A stretch of 64,000 nucleotides of DNA from Nansenia antarctica (GCA_963989245.1 CAXDII010000003.1:310001-374000); one strand, 5' to 3'; numbered from the stretch's first letter, positions 1 through 12,257 are shown. A program made the numbers and translations. The notes: a model not told the origin generated them from the letters alone.

Positions 1-4
1 ACAT

Positions 5-448
5 CAGGGGTGCAAACTGGTGATGGCCCAAAAAGGTGACACATTTTTTTTGTGGCTAACCTTTGAATAGCGCTAGCACTAATGGTGTTAAATAGATATC
101 GCTAGCACTAACGGTGGTCTAACAATGATGCGTGTGTAAGTAGCAGCAGCCCTGACCTCAACACCTGCAGAATTACTTCTAAAACAGTTTACCGTGACTG
201 TGTTCTCTATGCTGTCTGGAACTGTACCTAGCTCCCTGAAGCTAAACGTTATTTCAACTGCAGCAGAGTTTAGCAGACAGGGAGATTAGCTAGCTTGTGC
301 ATCATGTGACATGGATGAGACTTAGACACCCCCCCCCCCCACCACACCCAAAACATTTTTTTTTGCAGATCTACACAATTCACATGGATGACCTATTTTG
401 AGATAAAAACGGCTAATTTAGCAGAAAGGTGACAAGTTTGCACCCCTG
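5..448. mobile_element. hAT-like non-autonomous element (MITE)
   Basis: The two ends are inverted copies of CAGGGGTGCAAACT. The CAGGG-type terminus is typical of hAT elements. The 444-bp interior has no coding capacity. An 8-bp target duplication cannot be confirmed because only four bases precede the left end, and these match the right flank poorly. Superfamily assignment is by terminus only. Confidence 0.6.
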
Positions 449-454
449 AATGAT

Positions 455-582
455 GTTGGTTTGCACTGTCTTGTCCTGTCTTGCACCTGTCCTGTTGTAA
501 ACTGCGCTCTACTGTCCCAAACCAAATTCCTAACATGTTTACATGTCATGGCAATAAAGTCTTCTGATTCTGATTCAATCAT
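455..582 (+). repeat. LINE 3' tail fragment (L2-like)
   Basis: A short stretch ends in a CAATAAAGTC signal followed by a GATTCT-type short tandem tail, the usual 3' end of 5'-truncated L2/CR1-group LINEs in fish. There is no coding remnant. The family name is an inference from the tail. Confidence 0.45.
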
Positions 583-618
583 GTTTCCTCCCCGGTCTAA
601 GCGGCACCGTCTCCTCAC

Positions 619-3242
619 CTCATCTCCACCATCATGCTCTCCAGGGCGCGGGCCTCCTGGGTCTCGTGGAAGCGGATGTAGAAGTTGCTGGGTGACTCCA
701 CATGCTCCACCAGCACAGCGATCACCTCCCCAGGGTCCCTGGGCGTGGGGGCCCTCAGGCGCTGGCCCCGCAGGGCGTCGAGAGGAACCATACCTGCCAT
801 ACACCGTACCTGCACGGCAGGGAACATGGCCACCATCTAGAGGGGGTAGAAACACACAGCCATGAGTGTCCACAAACACACACACACACACATGAATGTG
901 CGTGTATACACACACGCACACGTTTTTATTGTCACCACAAAGAGACTTCTTGTGGATTGAATGGGGTTGTCCTTGAACATTTAACAATCACCAAAGAAGA
1001 TGTACAGACATAACACCACACAGGCATTAATAAACACCTAATGGATCAGATTATGTAAAAATGCAATTTTGACCAAACATGTAGATAGAACCTTATAATT
1101 CTAACGTCACAAGACGGGTCTCGTCTCTCACCTGTTGGAACGTCGTGGTGGTGATGCGGAGGTCTGTCTCTGACATCAAGTCGGCAGGGTCCTCCCCGTC
1201 CTCCTCCTCTCTGCGCCCCTCCCAGGGCGACTCCCCAGAGCTGAAGTAGTACCCCTGGCTGGAGGGGTTCAGACCGTCACCCTGCTCAGCATCCCTGGGG
1301 CTGTCGGGCTCTACAGCCCCTGGACAAAAACATCAGGGAGGGTGCTGCGTTTATAGAACGCCATGAGCTATAAGATACAGTACTCAGTTCTGCCCCCCCT
1401 ATCTTCAAATGACCCTTCCCCCAATGGGACAAATGGCTGTGATCTCTCAGTGATCTCTCAATAATGTGGGAATGCAATGGTATTAGCTGAATAGAATAGA
1501 TAGGATGCATTTTTACATTTTAGCCATTTAGCAGACTAGTACTTGTCACTTGTCCAATTCTCTCACTTATGTCTTATATCTATTGGCACTTTATTTATCT
1601 TGACTTATTTGTCTTTGTGCTGCAATGTCAAGGAAACGAAGCCAAAGATTTCTACTCTCTTACACTTGTATAATGTGACAAAACAATAAAACGTGAAACC
1701 ATCCAGCTGACCTGGTTGCATTTGGCCGGTGTGTTGGATGTGGGTGATCATCCAGCTGGGGCCCTCGTCCCCGGCCACAGGCCGCAGGTGCAGCGTGTCG
1801 CTCAGCGCCCCCACCATCTCAGTCACACTCAGGAAGCCACTCTTGGCCACTGGGAGCTCCTCCCCAAACATCCTCTGTTGACCAGGGGGAAATGGTAAAT
1901 GGACTTATGACATGTGGCCAGCAGGAGGTAGAGTCACCGTCTAATGATCACAAGGTTGGCAGATCAGAGGTGTGTAATAAAGGAAACTAGTATAATTACC
2001 TTGTATTCGGCATGAAGATCATGAATTGATATTCCTTCACTGTTCTGAGCAACAACCTATAAAGAAGGAATCACACTGATGTTAGAATCTTCAGTCACCA
2101 TCACGTGTGACTAGAACATTAGGAGATTTCAATGATTTCGGTATCCACCCATTTACATTACATTTACATTTTTGGCATTTAGCAGACGCCTTATTCCAAA
2201 GCGACTTACAATCAATACATTTGACTAAGCAAGTGAATCATCAATCCACCAGGCGTATCAGGAAGAGTAATCTAGCTCAGGCCAGGGGCCATTGGCAGTC
2301 TCAGTGATTTTTAAAAATATCTATAGACACTGGAGAACAGAGAGACAGTACAAGGGGGGCAGTAGAAGTCTTGGGGGACACAGTAAAAGGGGGAAAGCGG
2401 GTGTCTCAGGAGACACAGTGCTGGGGGGTAGTGAATGTCTCAGGAGGAGCAGTTAAGGTGTAACCCATAAAGGAGCAACTCAATAGTCTGGCTCCTGACT
2501 CGTTTACTTAAACAAATGTACTTATTGTAAGTCGCTTTGGGAAAATGTAAACTGACCTGGCGAAGATTGGCCTTCAGCTCCTCACTGACGGTTCCCGCAT
2601 GGCCGTTCTCCAGGATACGCTGCCTGAGCTTCTCCTCCAGCTGCATCGTGGCCAATCAAACACAACACATTCACTAGTGGTGATTGGGTGAGTTCCCATT
2701 CATATAATGTGAAGTGCAATGAGACCAATATCATTAAATATCTCATTAAATGTTCTTCACAAAAAAACATGACTTCTAGTAGGAGGGAACTACTACAAGC
2801 ATTTAAAGTAATGTTACAGTTTCACCTTGCACTTTACATGTTCTTGCACTTAGTTGTACAGTATATTTATTCATAATATCCACTCATATTGGTACTGTAT
2901 ATTTTGTCTTGAGTATTGTCGTCTTGTTGTTGTATGTACTGTAGCTTGTTTAGCATGGAGAATACTCAATCATGTTCCTAGTGCACTGCACATGGCAAAT
3001 AAAGTTGAATTGAATTGAATCACATACAGAATATTTATGAGGTAAAAAGAGAAACAGACTCACTTTTATGACACATTTTTCAAATAGCTGCCCTTGTTGG
3101 ATGAGCTGTGGCTCAGGTTGTGTGAGTTCCATGTGCAGACATCCTTGATCCTGGTGTCCCCCTGAGCTGTCAGGGACGGGGTCCTCAGGACCAGAGGCCA
3201 TGTGATTCTGTACTGGAGTACCAGAGGGCTTTTCCACAGGAG
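619..3242 (-). CDS. tdrd5: LOTUS and Tudor domain protein, TDRD5-like (six exons, partial)
   Basis: Exons in transcript order on the minus strand: 3064-3242, 2557-2640, 2000-2056, 1712-1874, 1132-1319 and 619-836. All have GT/AG borders and phases that join without a shift. Exons 2-4 encode a LOTUS (OST-HTH) winged helix: the string GFLSVTEMVGALSDTL is the typical core. A short acidic linker follows, then a Tudor domain start (SNFYIRFHE). LOTUS plus Tudor in this order is known from TDRD5 and TDRD7, germ-granule proteins of the piRNA pathway that bind dimethylarginine through Tudor and Vasa or RNA through LOTUS. Only one LOTUS unit is visible, whereas TDRD5 normally has three, so the N-terminal part is missing, lies outside, or was not recognised. 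The gene continues leftward, since 619 ends at a donor in the Tudor domain. Symbol is tentative; TDRD7 is the alternative. Confidence 0.6.
2150..2306. repeat. Dispersed teleost repeat, copy 1
   Basis: It starts with the common fish motif ACATTTTTGGCATTTAGCAG and carries a second block reading GTAATCTAGCTCAGGCC. Shortened copies occur at 19387-19475 and 29795-29885 in rint1 introns, so it is interspersed and non-coding. It lies in an intron of the TDRD5-like gene. I do not know its family. Confidence 0.6.
2813..3021 (+). repeat. LINE 3' tail fragment
   Basis: The stretch ends with AATAAAGTTGAATTGAATTG, a polyadenylation-like hexamer plus a 5-bp tandem tail, as left by truncated L2/CR1-group LINE insertions. 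No coding remnant is seen. Confidence 0.5.
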
Positions 3243-3789
3243 CTGAAGTCAGGCAAAATCTTACATTAGTCACAACCAATACCAGATCACTACTGTTTAC
3301 ATGTTACCACATTTACATTTTAACCATTTAGCTGTTAAAAGAATGAAAATACCACCGCTCATCCGTGATCAGACTTGAGCTGAGGTGCTGGAATTTAAGA
3401 GTATCAATAGTGCAAAAAAACAGCATCTGTCCGCACACTCAAATATGTGCAAAAAAAAACGTAGTTTATTGCACGAGCTTTCAGTCATAAACCTTCTTCA
3501 GGGATAAAGCAGACAAGTGAATGCAGTGGTATAAAGGCTTCAAACAACATCACTTAATTAGCCAATGCACAACATCTGTGTCACACTATTTCACCTAGTG
3601 GCTAGGCATCAAGGGAATTGTAGTCCTAGATTTAGTGGACTACAAAAAACATGTGTTCATGTTTCAGACAGGAAACACCAAAGTACATGAAATATTTACA
3701 ATATCTACTTAACAGAAGAAAAAACAATAGAGAAATGCTACAAACATGCAGACATCAGGCAGTAGCCATCATATAGCATAGAACATAGT

Positions 3790-4176
3790 GTCTAAAGAAC
3801 CTTATCATTCTAAACGGAGATAGAACCTTATCATTCTAAACGGAGATAGAACCTTATCATTCTAAACAGAGATAGAACCTTATCATTCTAAACTGAGATA
3901 GAACCTTATCATTCTAAACAGAGATAGAACCTTATAATTCTAAACAGAGATAGAACCTTATCATTCTAAACGGAGATAGAACCTTATCATTCTTAACAGA
4001 GATAGAACCTTGTCATTCTAAACGGAGATAGAACATTATTCTAAACGGAGATAGAACCTTATTCTAAACGGAGATAGAACCTTATCATTCTAAACAGAGA
4101 TAGAACCTTATCATTCTAAACGGAGATAGAACCTTATTCTAAACGGAGATAGAACCTTATCATTCTAAACGGAGAT
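3790..4176. repeat. 27-bp minisatellite
   Basis: About fourteen head-to-tail units of roughly 27 bp with core AACCTTATCATTCTAAACGG and a linker AGATAG. Some units lack the internal ATC step and are shorter. The array ends where the duplicated block at 4178 begins. Confidence 0.85.
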
Positions 4177-4177
4177 A

Positions 4178-4710
4178 GGTGTTCAGCGTCAACGCAGCTG
4201 TTTTACGACACGGAGTCTTTTAACACATATCTGAGCATAACGTTTGAACATAGGCTAGTCTACATAAAAATACAAATACAAATACAAATAATGGGAAACA
4301 CCAGCATTAACAACGGTGATAGTAGGCCTCTATCTGTATAGAGGCCTAGGCCCAGGCCTACTAATGTTCATCTATTATCAATAACTTACTTTTCTCTGCG
4401 AGGAGAAGTCCAGTCAAACTTTCGGAGGTAAACATGATAATCCGGAAGAATTGACAAGCTGTTGTAACTGTATAACTTCCATACAGCGAGATGGAGGACT
4501 AGTCTCGTGTCAGGTGTCAGACGTCTCTAAAATCCAACTGCGTGTTCCTACGAAATTATTTCCCAGCCGTCTGATCAAGGCAACACGTGACTGATCAAGG
4601 CAACACGTGTCTGATCAAGGCAACACGTGACTGATCAAGGCAACACGTGTCTGATCAAGGCAACACGTTCTGTGCACCCTAGAACGTAACCGTGAGGAGG
4701 GGTGCGCCGT
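4178..4710. repeat. Local duplication, copy A (intact site)
   Basis: This block recurs with few changes at 5732-6180 and, beyond an inserted LINE, at 9626-9740. Near its end are five 20-bp units based on CTGATCAAGGCAACACGTGA. Copy A has no LINE and so shows what the target looked like before insertion. No gene is visible between 4711 and 5379. Confidence 0.75.
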
Positions 4711-5379
4711 AGAGACATCATCCACCACTTTACAAGGAGATAAATAATACACTAAATACTACACTACTGAAGAAATACGCTCCTCAATGAGCTGGACAGC
4801 ATAACAAGCGAAATACTGCCACCTAGTGGACGGCGGTATACCCTTCAACTACTGTAACTTACTTACTTACACTATCTTTAAACACAAAAAAAAGGCAGAG
4901 CATTATAATAATTGTAAAAAGCGCCAACATGCAATCACTCAATATCACCCTTGCACATACATATGCCTAACTTAACATTGCCTATTCACATAGAATTAGA
5001 AAAGATCTATCTTGCGTCTTAAGAGCGGACATTTTCTTGATCACAATTAAGACCAAACGTAGAGGGTAGGATGATTAATTGAACATACAGCTCCATAGTC
5101 TAGAGATGTACAAACATACGTAGCAGACAGGCACCTTATCATAGATGGATACACATCAGGCAGAGGGAATTATCTTGGAGACAAACGAACACAAATCTAA
5201 AAGGCAATTATGATTATTCTACCACCATCTATCATGAGATTCATCTCATCTGAGACAATTGGTTGGATGCAAACAAACACGCCATTCAAAACTGAGAAGA
5301 GGGTGCACCAAAATGGCGACGGACCACGATGTCCACAATTAATTAGCGGATTTCTGCGTGAGCTGACAAGAGACGGTAC

Positions 5380-5512
5380 CTGTGGGGAAACTAGGGTTAG
5401 GGTTAGGTGCTACGTCGACTTGGTACATGCTGGCATGTCTAACCCCAACCCTAACCCTACCCACAACCTTAACCCTAGCACCTAACCCTAACCCTAGTTT
5501 TCCCACATGGTG
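5380..5512. mobile_element. Palindromic element with telomere-like repeats, copy 1
   Basis: The ends are inverted copies of TGGGAAAACTAGGGTTAGGG, so both termini carry short TTAGGG-type runs, with GTCGACTTGGTACATGC between them. A related copy in the opposite orientation lies at 63200-63346. Size and terminal inverted repeats suggest a MITE; no transposase and no confident target duplication are visible. Confidence 0.6.
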
Positions 5513-5731
5513 AAAATGGGCCCCCACCAAAATCCACCACTTCACGAGGAGATCATACTAATTCTCTTTTTAACACAAAAAAAGGCAGACAATTTTAATA
5601 ACATAAAACAATGCAAACACTCAAACTCACCATAGCATAAGATGTTATCGCGACCAATTCTGATTTACCGGTTCGATTCTTTATCGTTTTCTGATCAACT
5701 TTGGCCTCCACAGCCTAGTCTAGGCCTACAC

Positions 5732-6180
5732 AGGTGTTCAGCGTCAACGCAGCTGTTTTACAACACGGAGTCTTTGAACACATATCTGAGCATAACGTTT
5801 GAACATAGGCTAGCCTACATAAAAATACAAAATACAAATAAAATAATGGGAAACACCAGCATTAACAACGGGCCGACAGTGTGGTTGTATCAGAGGCCGA
5901 GGTCTGTATAGAGGCCTAGGCCCAGGCCTACTACTGTTCATCTATGAGCAATTAATGATATATTAACAACTTACGTGGTCTGCGAGGAGAAGTCCAGTCA
6001 AACTTTCGGAGGTAAACATGATAATCCGGAAGAATTGACAAGCTGCTGTAACTGTATAACTTCCATACAGCGAGATGGAGGACTAGTCTCGTGTCAGGTG
6101 TCAGACGCCTCTAAAATCCAACTGCGTGTTCCTACGAAATTATTTCCCAGCTGTCTGATCAAGGCAACACGTGACTGATC
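5732..6180. repeat. Local duplication, copy B left half
   Basis: Near-copy of 4178-4640. It is interrupted at 6180 by the LINE at 6181-9625 and resumes at 9626. The 13 bases CACGTGACTGATC sit at both junctions. Confidence 0.75.
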
Positions 6181-6358
6181 TTCTTCTTCTTCTTCTTTTT
6201 ATTTGATTGGCGGTTGGCAACCAGCTTAAGGTGCATTACCGCCACCTACTGGACTGTGTGGCGCATTACCACCCCCTACCGGACTGTGTGGAACGTTAGC
6301 TTGACAGGGGGGAAAATGTAAATGAAACAAATAAACAAAATGGTGGGGAGGGGTAGAG

Positions 6359-8617
6359 TTAAATCCTACCTATCAATCCTGTTTCTTTCAAATATTTAAT
6401 TAACTGGTTATTTACTTTAACTGTGTTTCCAAGTAAGTTCCCTACAGTAAACCTTAACGTAACCTTCTGAATTGCTGTTTTCAGGAGCTTTCTCTGTTCT
6501 TCATATTTTCCACATTCCAGCAGCACATGCTGAACAGATTCCGGGTTATTGCAGTGTGCACAAATGCCGTTTGGGTGTTTTCCTATTCTGTAAAGTGTGT
6601 CATTCAACCCAGTATGACCTATCCTGAGCCGGGATATCACTGTCTCTTCTTTCCGGTTCCTGCCCATCCTACTTCCTATTCCGACTTTCTTTTGAATGTT
6701 AAACAAATGCCTTCCTGTTTCATTTCTGTTCCAGTTTTCTTGCCATAGTTCCTGCATGTGTATTTTAATGATTGATTTTACCTCAGCTTTACTAAGTGGA
6801 ATATCCATTTCTATTGTTTGTGACTTAATTGATTGCTTAGCTAATATATCCGCATCTTCATTTCCTTCTACCCCTACATGAGCAGGAACCCAAACAAAGC
6901 AAACAGTGATATCCATACTATATATTACATAAATTAAATGATGGATCTTGAAAACAATATCCTGTCTGCATGATTTCAACGATCTGATACTTGACAGTGC
7001 TGCCCAACTGTCAGAGGCAATGAGTGCATTACTAACCCTATTCTCTACCAACCATTCTAATGCTATCAATATTGCTAGAAGCTCCACTGTGTACACTGAT
7101 AAATGATCAGTGGTTCTTTTTTTAATTCCTGTTTTATACTGTGGGAAGAATACTGCAGCTCCTGTACGTCCTGTCTCTGGGTCTTTTGAGCCATCTGTAA
7201 AAATTAAGAACTTGCCTGTATAGTGCTGACCAATATAGTTTTGTACCACATTCCCAGGATGGGCATGTTTGGATTTCTTTCGTAGTTCTTGTTGTATATC
7301 TAAATCTACTAATGGATTCACATATAACCAGGGTGGAATAATTGAATGCGGGATTACTGGACTATACCGCAATTTATCTAAATCGTATCTTTTTGCTATT
7401 GTATTCCCTATCCATCCAAAACTCATATAATGAGTCTTATTATGCTCCCAACAATCTTGTACAATAGACCTAGTTGGATGTGAACTATTCTGACCTTGGA
7501 GATTAACCCAGTAAGCTAACAAAAGTTTAATTCTGCGTATCCACAGTGGCTGTTCCCCAACTTCAACTTGTATTGCTGCTACTGGGGATGTTTTAAAAGC
7601 TCCACTACATATTCTAAGTCCTTGTGTTTGTTGCACATCCAACTTTTTAAGATGGCTTACTGCTGCTGACATGTATCCTAAACATCCATAATCTAGAGAA
7701 GCCCTCATCAATGCCTGATACACATTAAACAATGCTGCTCTGCTTGCTCCCCAATCTCTCCCTGACAGGCATCTTAACAGGTTATTGACCTTTTTACATT
7801 TATCTTTTACTTTATCCGTGTGCTGTTTCCAGGTCAACTTTTCATCAAATAAAACACCAAGGAATCTAATTACATTAACCTGTTCTAAAGTATGCCCATA
7901 TAATTTCAATGACACTTCTCTCGATCGTTTAGAAAAAACTATTACCTGTGTTTTAGGTATAGATAATTTGAACCCCCACTCATTTGCCCATTGTTCCACC
8001 TTCTCAATTGCAATCTGCATTTTCTTCTCTATGTATCTCAGATTCCGCCCCCTTATCCATAAGGTCCCGTCATCTGCATACAAAGACTTCCCTATTCCTT
8101 TTTCTATTTGTTCAAAGATGTCATTAATCATGACATTGAATAATACTGGACTACAAACACTCCCCTGTGGAGTCCCATTCTCAACCCTGTATTCCTTTGA
8201 ATGTTCTGTCCCTACCCTTATCTGTATTGTCCTACCAAAAAGAAAATCTAACACCCAGTTATATAACCTACCATCTACCCCCAGTTTACTTAATTTGATT
8301 AGCAATCCTTCCTTCCACAACATATCATAAGCTTTCTCAACATCGAAAAAGACAGCTAACACCATTTCTTTGTAAGTTTGAGCTTTCCTAATTTCTGACT
8401 CAAGACGTAAAATGGAATCCATAGTATTTCTTCCTCTACGGAACCCACTTTGAAAAGGAGAGAACAACTCTTTACTTTCTAAATAGTATGTTAGCCTTTC
8501 TGTAATCATTCGCTCCATAGTTTTCCCTAACTGTGATGTAAGTGCTATTGGTCTATAGCTTGATGGATCTGATGGGTCTTTACCTGGTTTTAAAATACAA
8601 TGATTGAGTGTTTCCAT
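6359..8617 (-). pseudogene. LINE ORF2 3' part: reverse transcriptase, RNase H, zinc finger
   Basis: 752 open codons. The RT shows SYRPIAL, the FFDVEKAYD block, NGTPQGSV and the catalytic YADD near residue 178. RNase H follows from about residue 470 (IFTDGSKD, then an acidic E in TVELLAIL and ASDSW). The C-terminal region has a CCHC knuckle (CAHCNNPESVQHVLLEC) near residue 695. This order is that of the I/Nimb group. The frame is intact here, so only the upstream frameshift and the 5' truncation disable it. Confidence 0.85.
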
Positions 8618-9621
8618 TTGTTTGGAATTTTACCTGATTCCCACACTTTATTAAACAACTTTAATACTAAATATAATGCATGATCCTTCATATGAGCTAA
8701 CATACTATAGCAAATACCATACTTCCCTGGTGATGATTGCCTCCTCACATTTACAGCCCTTTTTAATTCAAGCAATGTAAAAGGTAAATCTAAACTATCC
8801 CTTGTTGCACTCTTCTTTACATTAACATCTATATTCTGAGCAAGAATTGTATCCCTACGGTGTCTAGCATTTACTGTTAAATTTCCTGAACTGTGAACTT
8901 TCACTAGTGTTTCTGCCAGAAGTTCTGCCTTATCTTTATTACTGACTGCTGATTTATTGCTACCTGTCAACACTGGTATTACATAATTCCTTTTAATTCC
9001 ACTCATTCTTCGGATCATTCCCCATATATCAGACAGCTTAGTCTCTCTTCCTATCGTATTACAATATTTCCTCCAGTATGTCCGTTTAGCTGTTTTTATA
9101 GTTTTCCTAACTACTGCTTGTGCCCTTTTATATTGAATTAATGATTCCAGAGAATGATGTTTTTTCAACTGTCTAAATGAACTATTCCTATGCTTAACTG
9201 CTTGCCAACACTCTTTATCCCACCAAGGTACATTCTTCCTATCTTTACACCCTTTACTCATCGGTATTGTTTCCTGTACTGACTCTATAATGGCTGACAC
9301 CAACTTCTCATTAAACTCATCCACATCTAATATTTCCTCTCTAAGTAACGGTTCAACCTTGACCCAACTAATTTGCTGAAAGTTCTCCCAGTCAGCTTTA
9401 TCCAACTTCCATCTCGGTATCTTAATGTCCTCTTCTTGATTTACTTCTACTCCAAGCATAATACTTATAGGGTAATGATCACTCCCCACTGTAGACTCCC
9501 TTAACACTTCCCAATTTGTGATACCTGCAATTCCCATTGAAGCCAGTGTTAAATCTATTGCACTCTCCTTATTTTGAGCACTCTTATATCTAGTACCTCT
9601 CCCATCATTCATACACACCAA
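8590..9621 (-). pseudogene. LINE ORF2 5' part: endonuclease end and linker
   Basis: An open frame of 343 codons starting at the truncated edge. It shows the APE endonuclease C-terminus with the catalytic motif GSDHYPI, then the linker up to the first RT block (IPNKWKHSIIV). The frame then breaks: comparison with the next ORF suggests loss of about four bases, because IIV should lead directly into LKPGKDP. Confidence 0.8.
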
Positions 9622-9899
9622 TCCCCACGTGACTGATCAAGGCAACACGTGACTGATCAAGGCAACACGTGTCTGATCAAGGCAACACGTGACTTATCAA
9701 GGCAACACGTGCTGTGCACCCTAGAACGTAACCGTCCTACTACAAACAACGTGACTACAACATTCGTCAGAAGCATAATTAATTTTGTCTCCAAAAATAT
9801 TGTTCAGCTGTTGAGTGGACAAGACAGGCATGTAAAATGATACATATTTTCTTATAATGAAAAAGGCTTTGATCTTTGGTTGTGGTTGAGTAGAACTTG

Positions 9900-10080
9900 T
9901 ACAAAGTTCAAAGTTCAAAGTTAATTTTATTTGTCACGTGTATATCGTACAGGTACAATGTACAGTGAAATGTTCCTGCCGGCTCCTAAGAAGTGCTACA
10001 CAAATGTACAAATTACACGAGCAGGTTTCAAATCACACAAAATCACACAGGGGGGGGGGGGGGGGGGTATGCACAGATGA
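9900..10080 (-). repeat. LINE 3' end in reverse orientation
   Basis: It begins with three AGTTCAA units followed by TTTATTTGTCACGTGTATA, the reverse complement of a LINE tail with tandem end. A long G run at about 10050 follows. The family is not certain. Confidence 0.4.
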
Positions 10081-10729
10081 CATTTGCAGGTTGGGTAAAA
10101 ACGATACTATTAGGTTGGACTATATAGAGATGCAACAGTGTGTACAGGTCAATTTACAAATCAATATGTACAGTTTTATAAATATATATATATAATATAC
10201 TATTAATATACTACTAAATATACTAACATCTATCATAAATATAAGGTGCTGTAGTTAGTCAATATTGCAGGGGGGAGGGGGGGGGCATCCTGCTGGGGGC
10301 AGGGGCAGTTGCCTGGCTGTGGCCTAGGTGGTGTCATTCAGGTCACAAAGCAGTCAATAAAAACGGAGGCTAGGTGAGATGTGGTGAGATGTGCGCACCA
10401 CTTCAGCCAGTGAGTGTCAGTTTGACTGCAAGAGGCAAACAGCATTGCAATGTCCTCTCACTCTCCTATTTATTATATATGATATGAACCATGTAAGCTA
10501 TCTTGGCAAATGTATTCGATGTCAGTATTCAATGACTGCACAAATGGTGAACCACCAAATAAACTGATAAACATTTATCATATACACAGTATATTATTAT
10601 AAGGCTATAAATGGGAGGGCATTGGTTAAGCAAATGGCAATCATTTTGTTTAAGTCATCTGTTCTCTTGAGGTAAAACAAAAGCAAATAAAAACAAATAT
10701 TCACAAAAGCAGTTATAATTAGGACTTAC
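10081..10729. other. Non-coding stretch
   Basis: AT-rich sequence with a second G-rich run near 10270. I see no exon, element end or RNA gene. Confidence 0.5.
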
Positions 10730-10790
10730 ATGTTTGAGACATGGATGTGGGAAACAAGTTGAGGTTGTAGGAACCAGACTTTCTTTGCAT
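10730..10790 (-). CDS. Candidate upstream exon of the TDRD5-like gene
   Basis: On the minus strand an ATG at 10788-10790 opens twenty codons (MQRKSGSYNLNLFPTSMSQT) and ends at a strong donor (T|GTAAGT). Its phase (one extra base) matches the acceptor at 3242, which needs exactly one base. The intron would be 7.5 kb and would contain the minisatellite, the duplication and the I-clade LINE. A CAG just upstream could instead make it an internal exon. This rests on splice signals and phase only. Confidence 0.35.
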
Positions 10791-11548
10791 TCCTGTCAAA
10801 TCAGCTCTTCAAGGCCATGTTTAGTCACAGAAGGCCAACTGACGCAGGTCTAGACAAATATTTGTTGGTGATGGAAAAAAAGAGCAACAGGACTCAAAAT
10901 CATACTGAACAACTTGTTTGTAACAACTAGTGTTATACTAATTCAAGACTTGCACAGTAAAGGGTACAGTAGGCACCTATCCTATTGCTTCATCGGTTAA
11001 TACCTCTAGTGGGGGTAGGTCGGGGGGAGACCCCAAACTGCCCCCATAACACGGACCTATAGAACAGCCTGCAGTTGCACAAGCGCTTATAGCTAATTTA
11101 TATTATGGTACATTTCTATCGTCTTCTGTATGTCCCCAATAACACAACGTGATGGAAGTGCACCGGAAAGAGGAAAGGCATAATGGGACAACAAGGGTTG
11201 ACATTCAGTTTATTATGCATTCATAACGTGTGATGGTTGGTTTCCTCAGCGGATTTTACAATATAATCACAGGCATTTAAAGACATTTATGATATAGCCT
11301 ACAACTCTGGCCCAGGTATATTGATGTAATGTTAATTAATGTATGCATGTGTCATAGTACCATCATCTGCATGTTTGTAATAGCTGTATATTAATTTATG
11401 CACTACTATCACTAATTTCTACAAAACAACACTTGACTCTCCTTTTTGATTGATTTAAATGATGGTGATTGAGCATGATGATAACTCTTAATGATCATCT
11501 TCATAATTGCCTTAGTCCCTCCCAAGTCTTTGGCTTCAGTGTGTGACA
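10791..11548. other. Intergenic stretch between two minus-strand genes
   Basis: Between the candidate TDRD exon and the stop codon of the membrane-protein gene. I see no further exon, RNA gene or transposon end. Confidence 0.4.
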
Positions 11549-12257
11549 TCAAAGGAAGCTCCTCTCCAGATCTCGTGCAGATATGGTCCTGAAATGGTAG
11601 GATGAGAGGAAGAGAGGAGGGTAGGGCCCCACGGAGGGAGGAGGGGACAAGCAGGGGGGCGCTGTGATCACAGAGGGGGTATCATCCTCAGCTCTCTTCC
11701 ACATTTCTCTCTCTCTATCAAACGCTCCTACAGAGCCGTAGAAGGCAACGGTCGGGGGTTCCGGGAGATCGAGGATTAATTCTAGAGAAACAGACAGACA
11801 GACAGACAGAAACAGAGGGAAAAACGACAAATGAGAAATAACAGTACTTACTGGTTCCAGTAATATCAGAGAACATACCAGAGGGGAGGCTGGTGGAGGT
11901 CGATGCCGGAGAACATGTGTGTTTGGTACCATTCCATGCATTACAACAAGCCCGTCCTCTGATTTCTACCTCCACCAGCCTCCCCTGGAACCTTCAGTGT
12001 CTACGGTCATATGCAACATTTCCAGGACAATATATTTAATGTCACTAGAAAGATTCCAAACTTAGAATAACTTTGTATATAGAATAGAATTATGTCAGTA
12101 GTATTACCTGAGTCGTCACGCAGCTGAGTGTGCAGGTAGGGGTGTTTGGTGTAGAACCTGTTGTAGATGCAATAGACGACGCCCATCAGAGTAACGGTTC
12201 CCACGGCTGCTGCTATGAACACGGCAACAACGTCTGCGTCTTTGATCCCATATGCAT
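11549..12257 (-). CDS. Single-pass membrane protein, last two exons
   Basis: Two minus-strand exons with matching phase: 12108-12257 and 11549-11781 (stop at the left end). The first carries a hydrophobic helix (VVAVFIAAAVGTVTLMGVVY) followed by a basic/aromatic juxtamembrane stretch (CIYNRFYTKHPYLHTQL). The second encodes a cytoplasmic-like tail of about 77 residues with proline-rich parts and ends in LERSFL. This looks like a type I membrane protein with a short tail. I do not recognise the family. Upstream exons are not visible; the next sequence to the right, 126 bp away, is a rint1 exon on the other strand. Confidence 0.6.

Larger units (their letters stand above)
6181..9625 (-). mobile_element. 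I-clade (I/Nimb-like) LINE, 5'-truncated
   Basis: The element lies on the minus strand, with its 3' end at the left as a GAA-rich tail (TTCTTC run at 6181 on the plus strand). It is flanked by CACGTGACTGATC at 6168-6180 and 9626-9638, a 13-bp target-site duplication. It encodes the end of an APE endonuclease, a reverse transcriptase, an RNase H and a C-terminal CCHC-type finger. RT followed by RNase H is the I-group layout. It is 5'-truncated within the endonuclease and has a frameshift near 8600, so it is inactive. Confidence 0.85.

Noticed and set aside
5400..5510. Telomere end or chromosome fusion point
   Set aside because: Only a few TTAGGG units inside a short inverted element with a second copy elsewhere; no long array.
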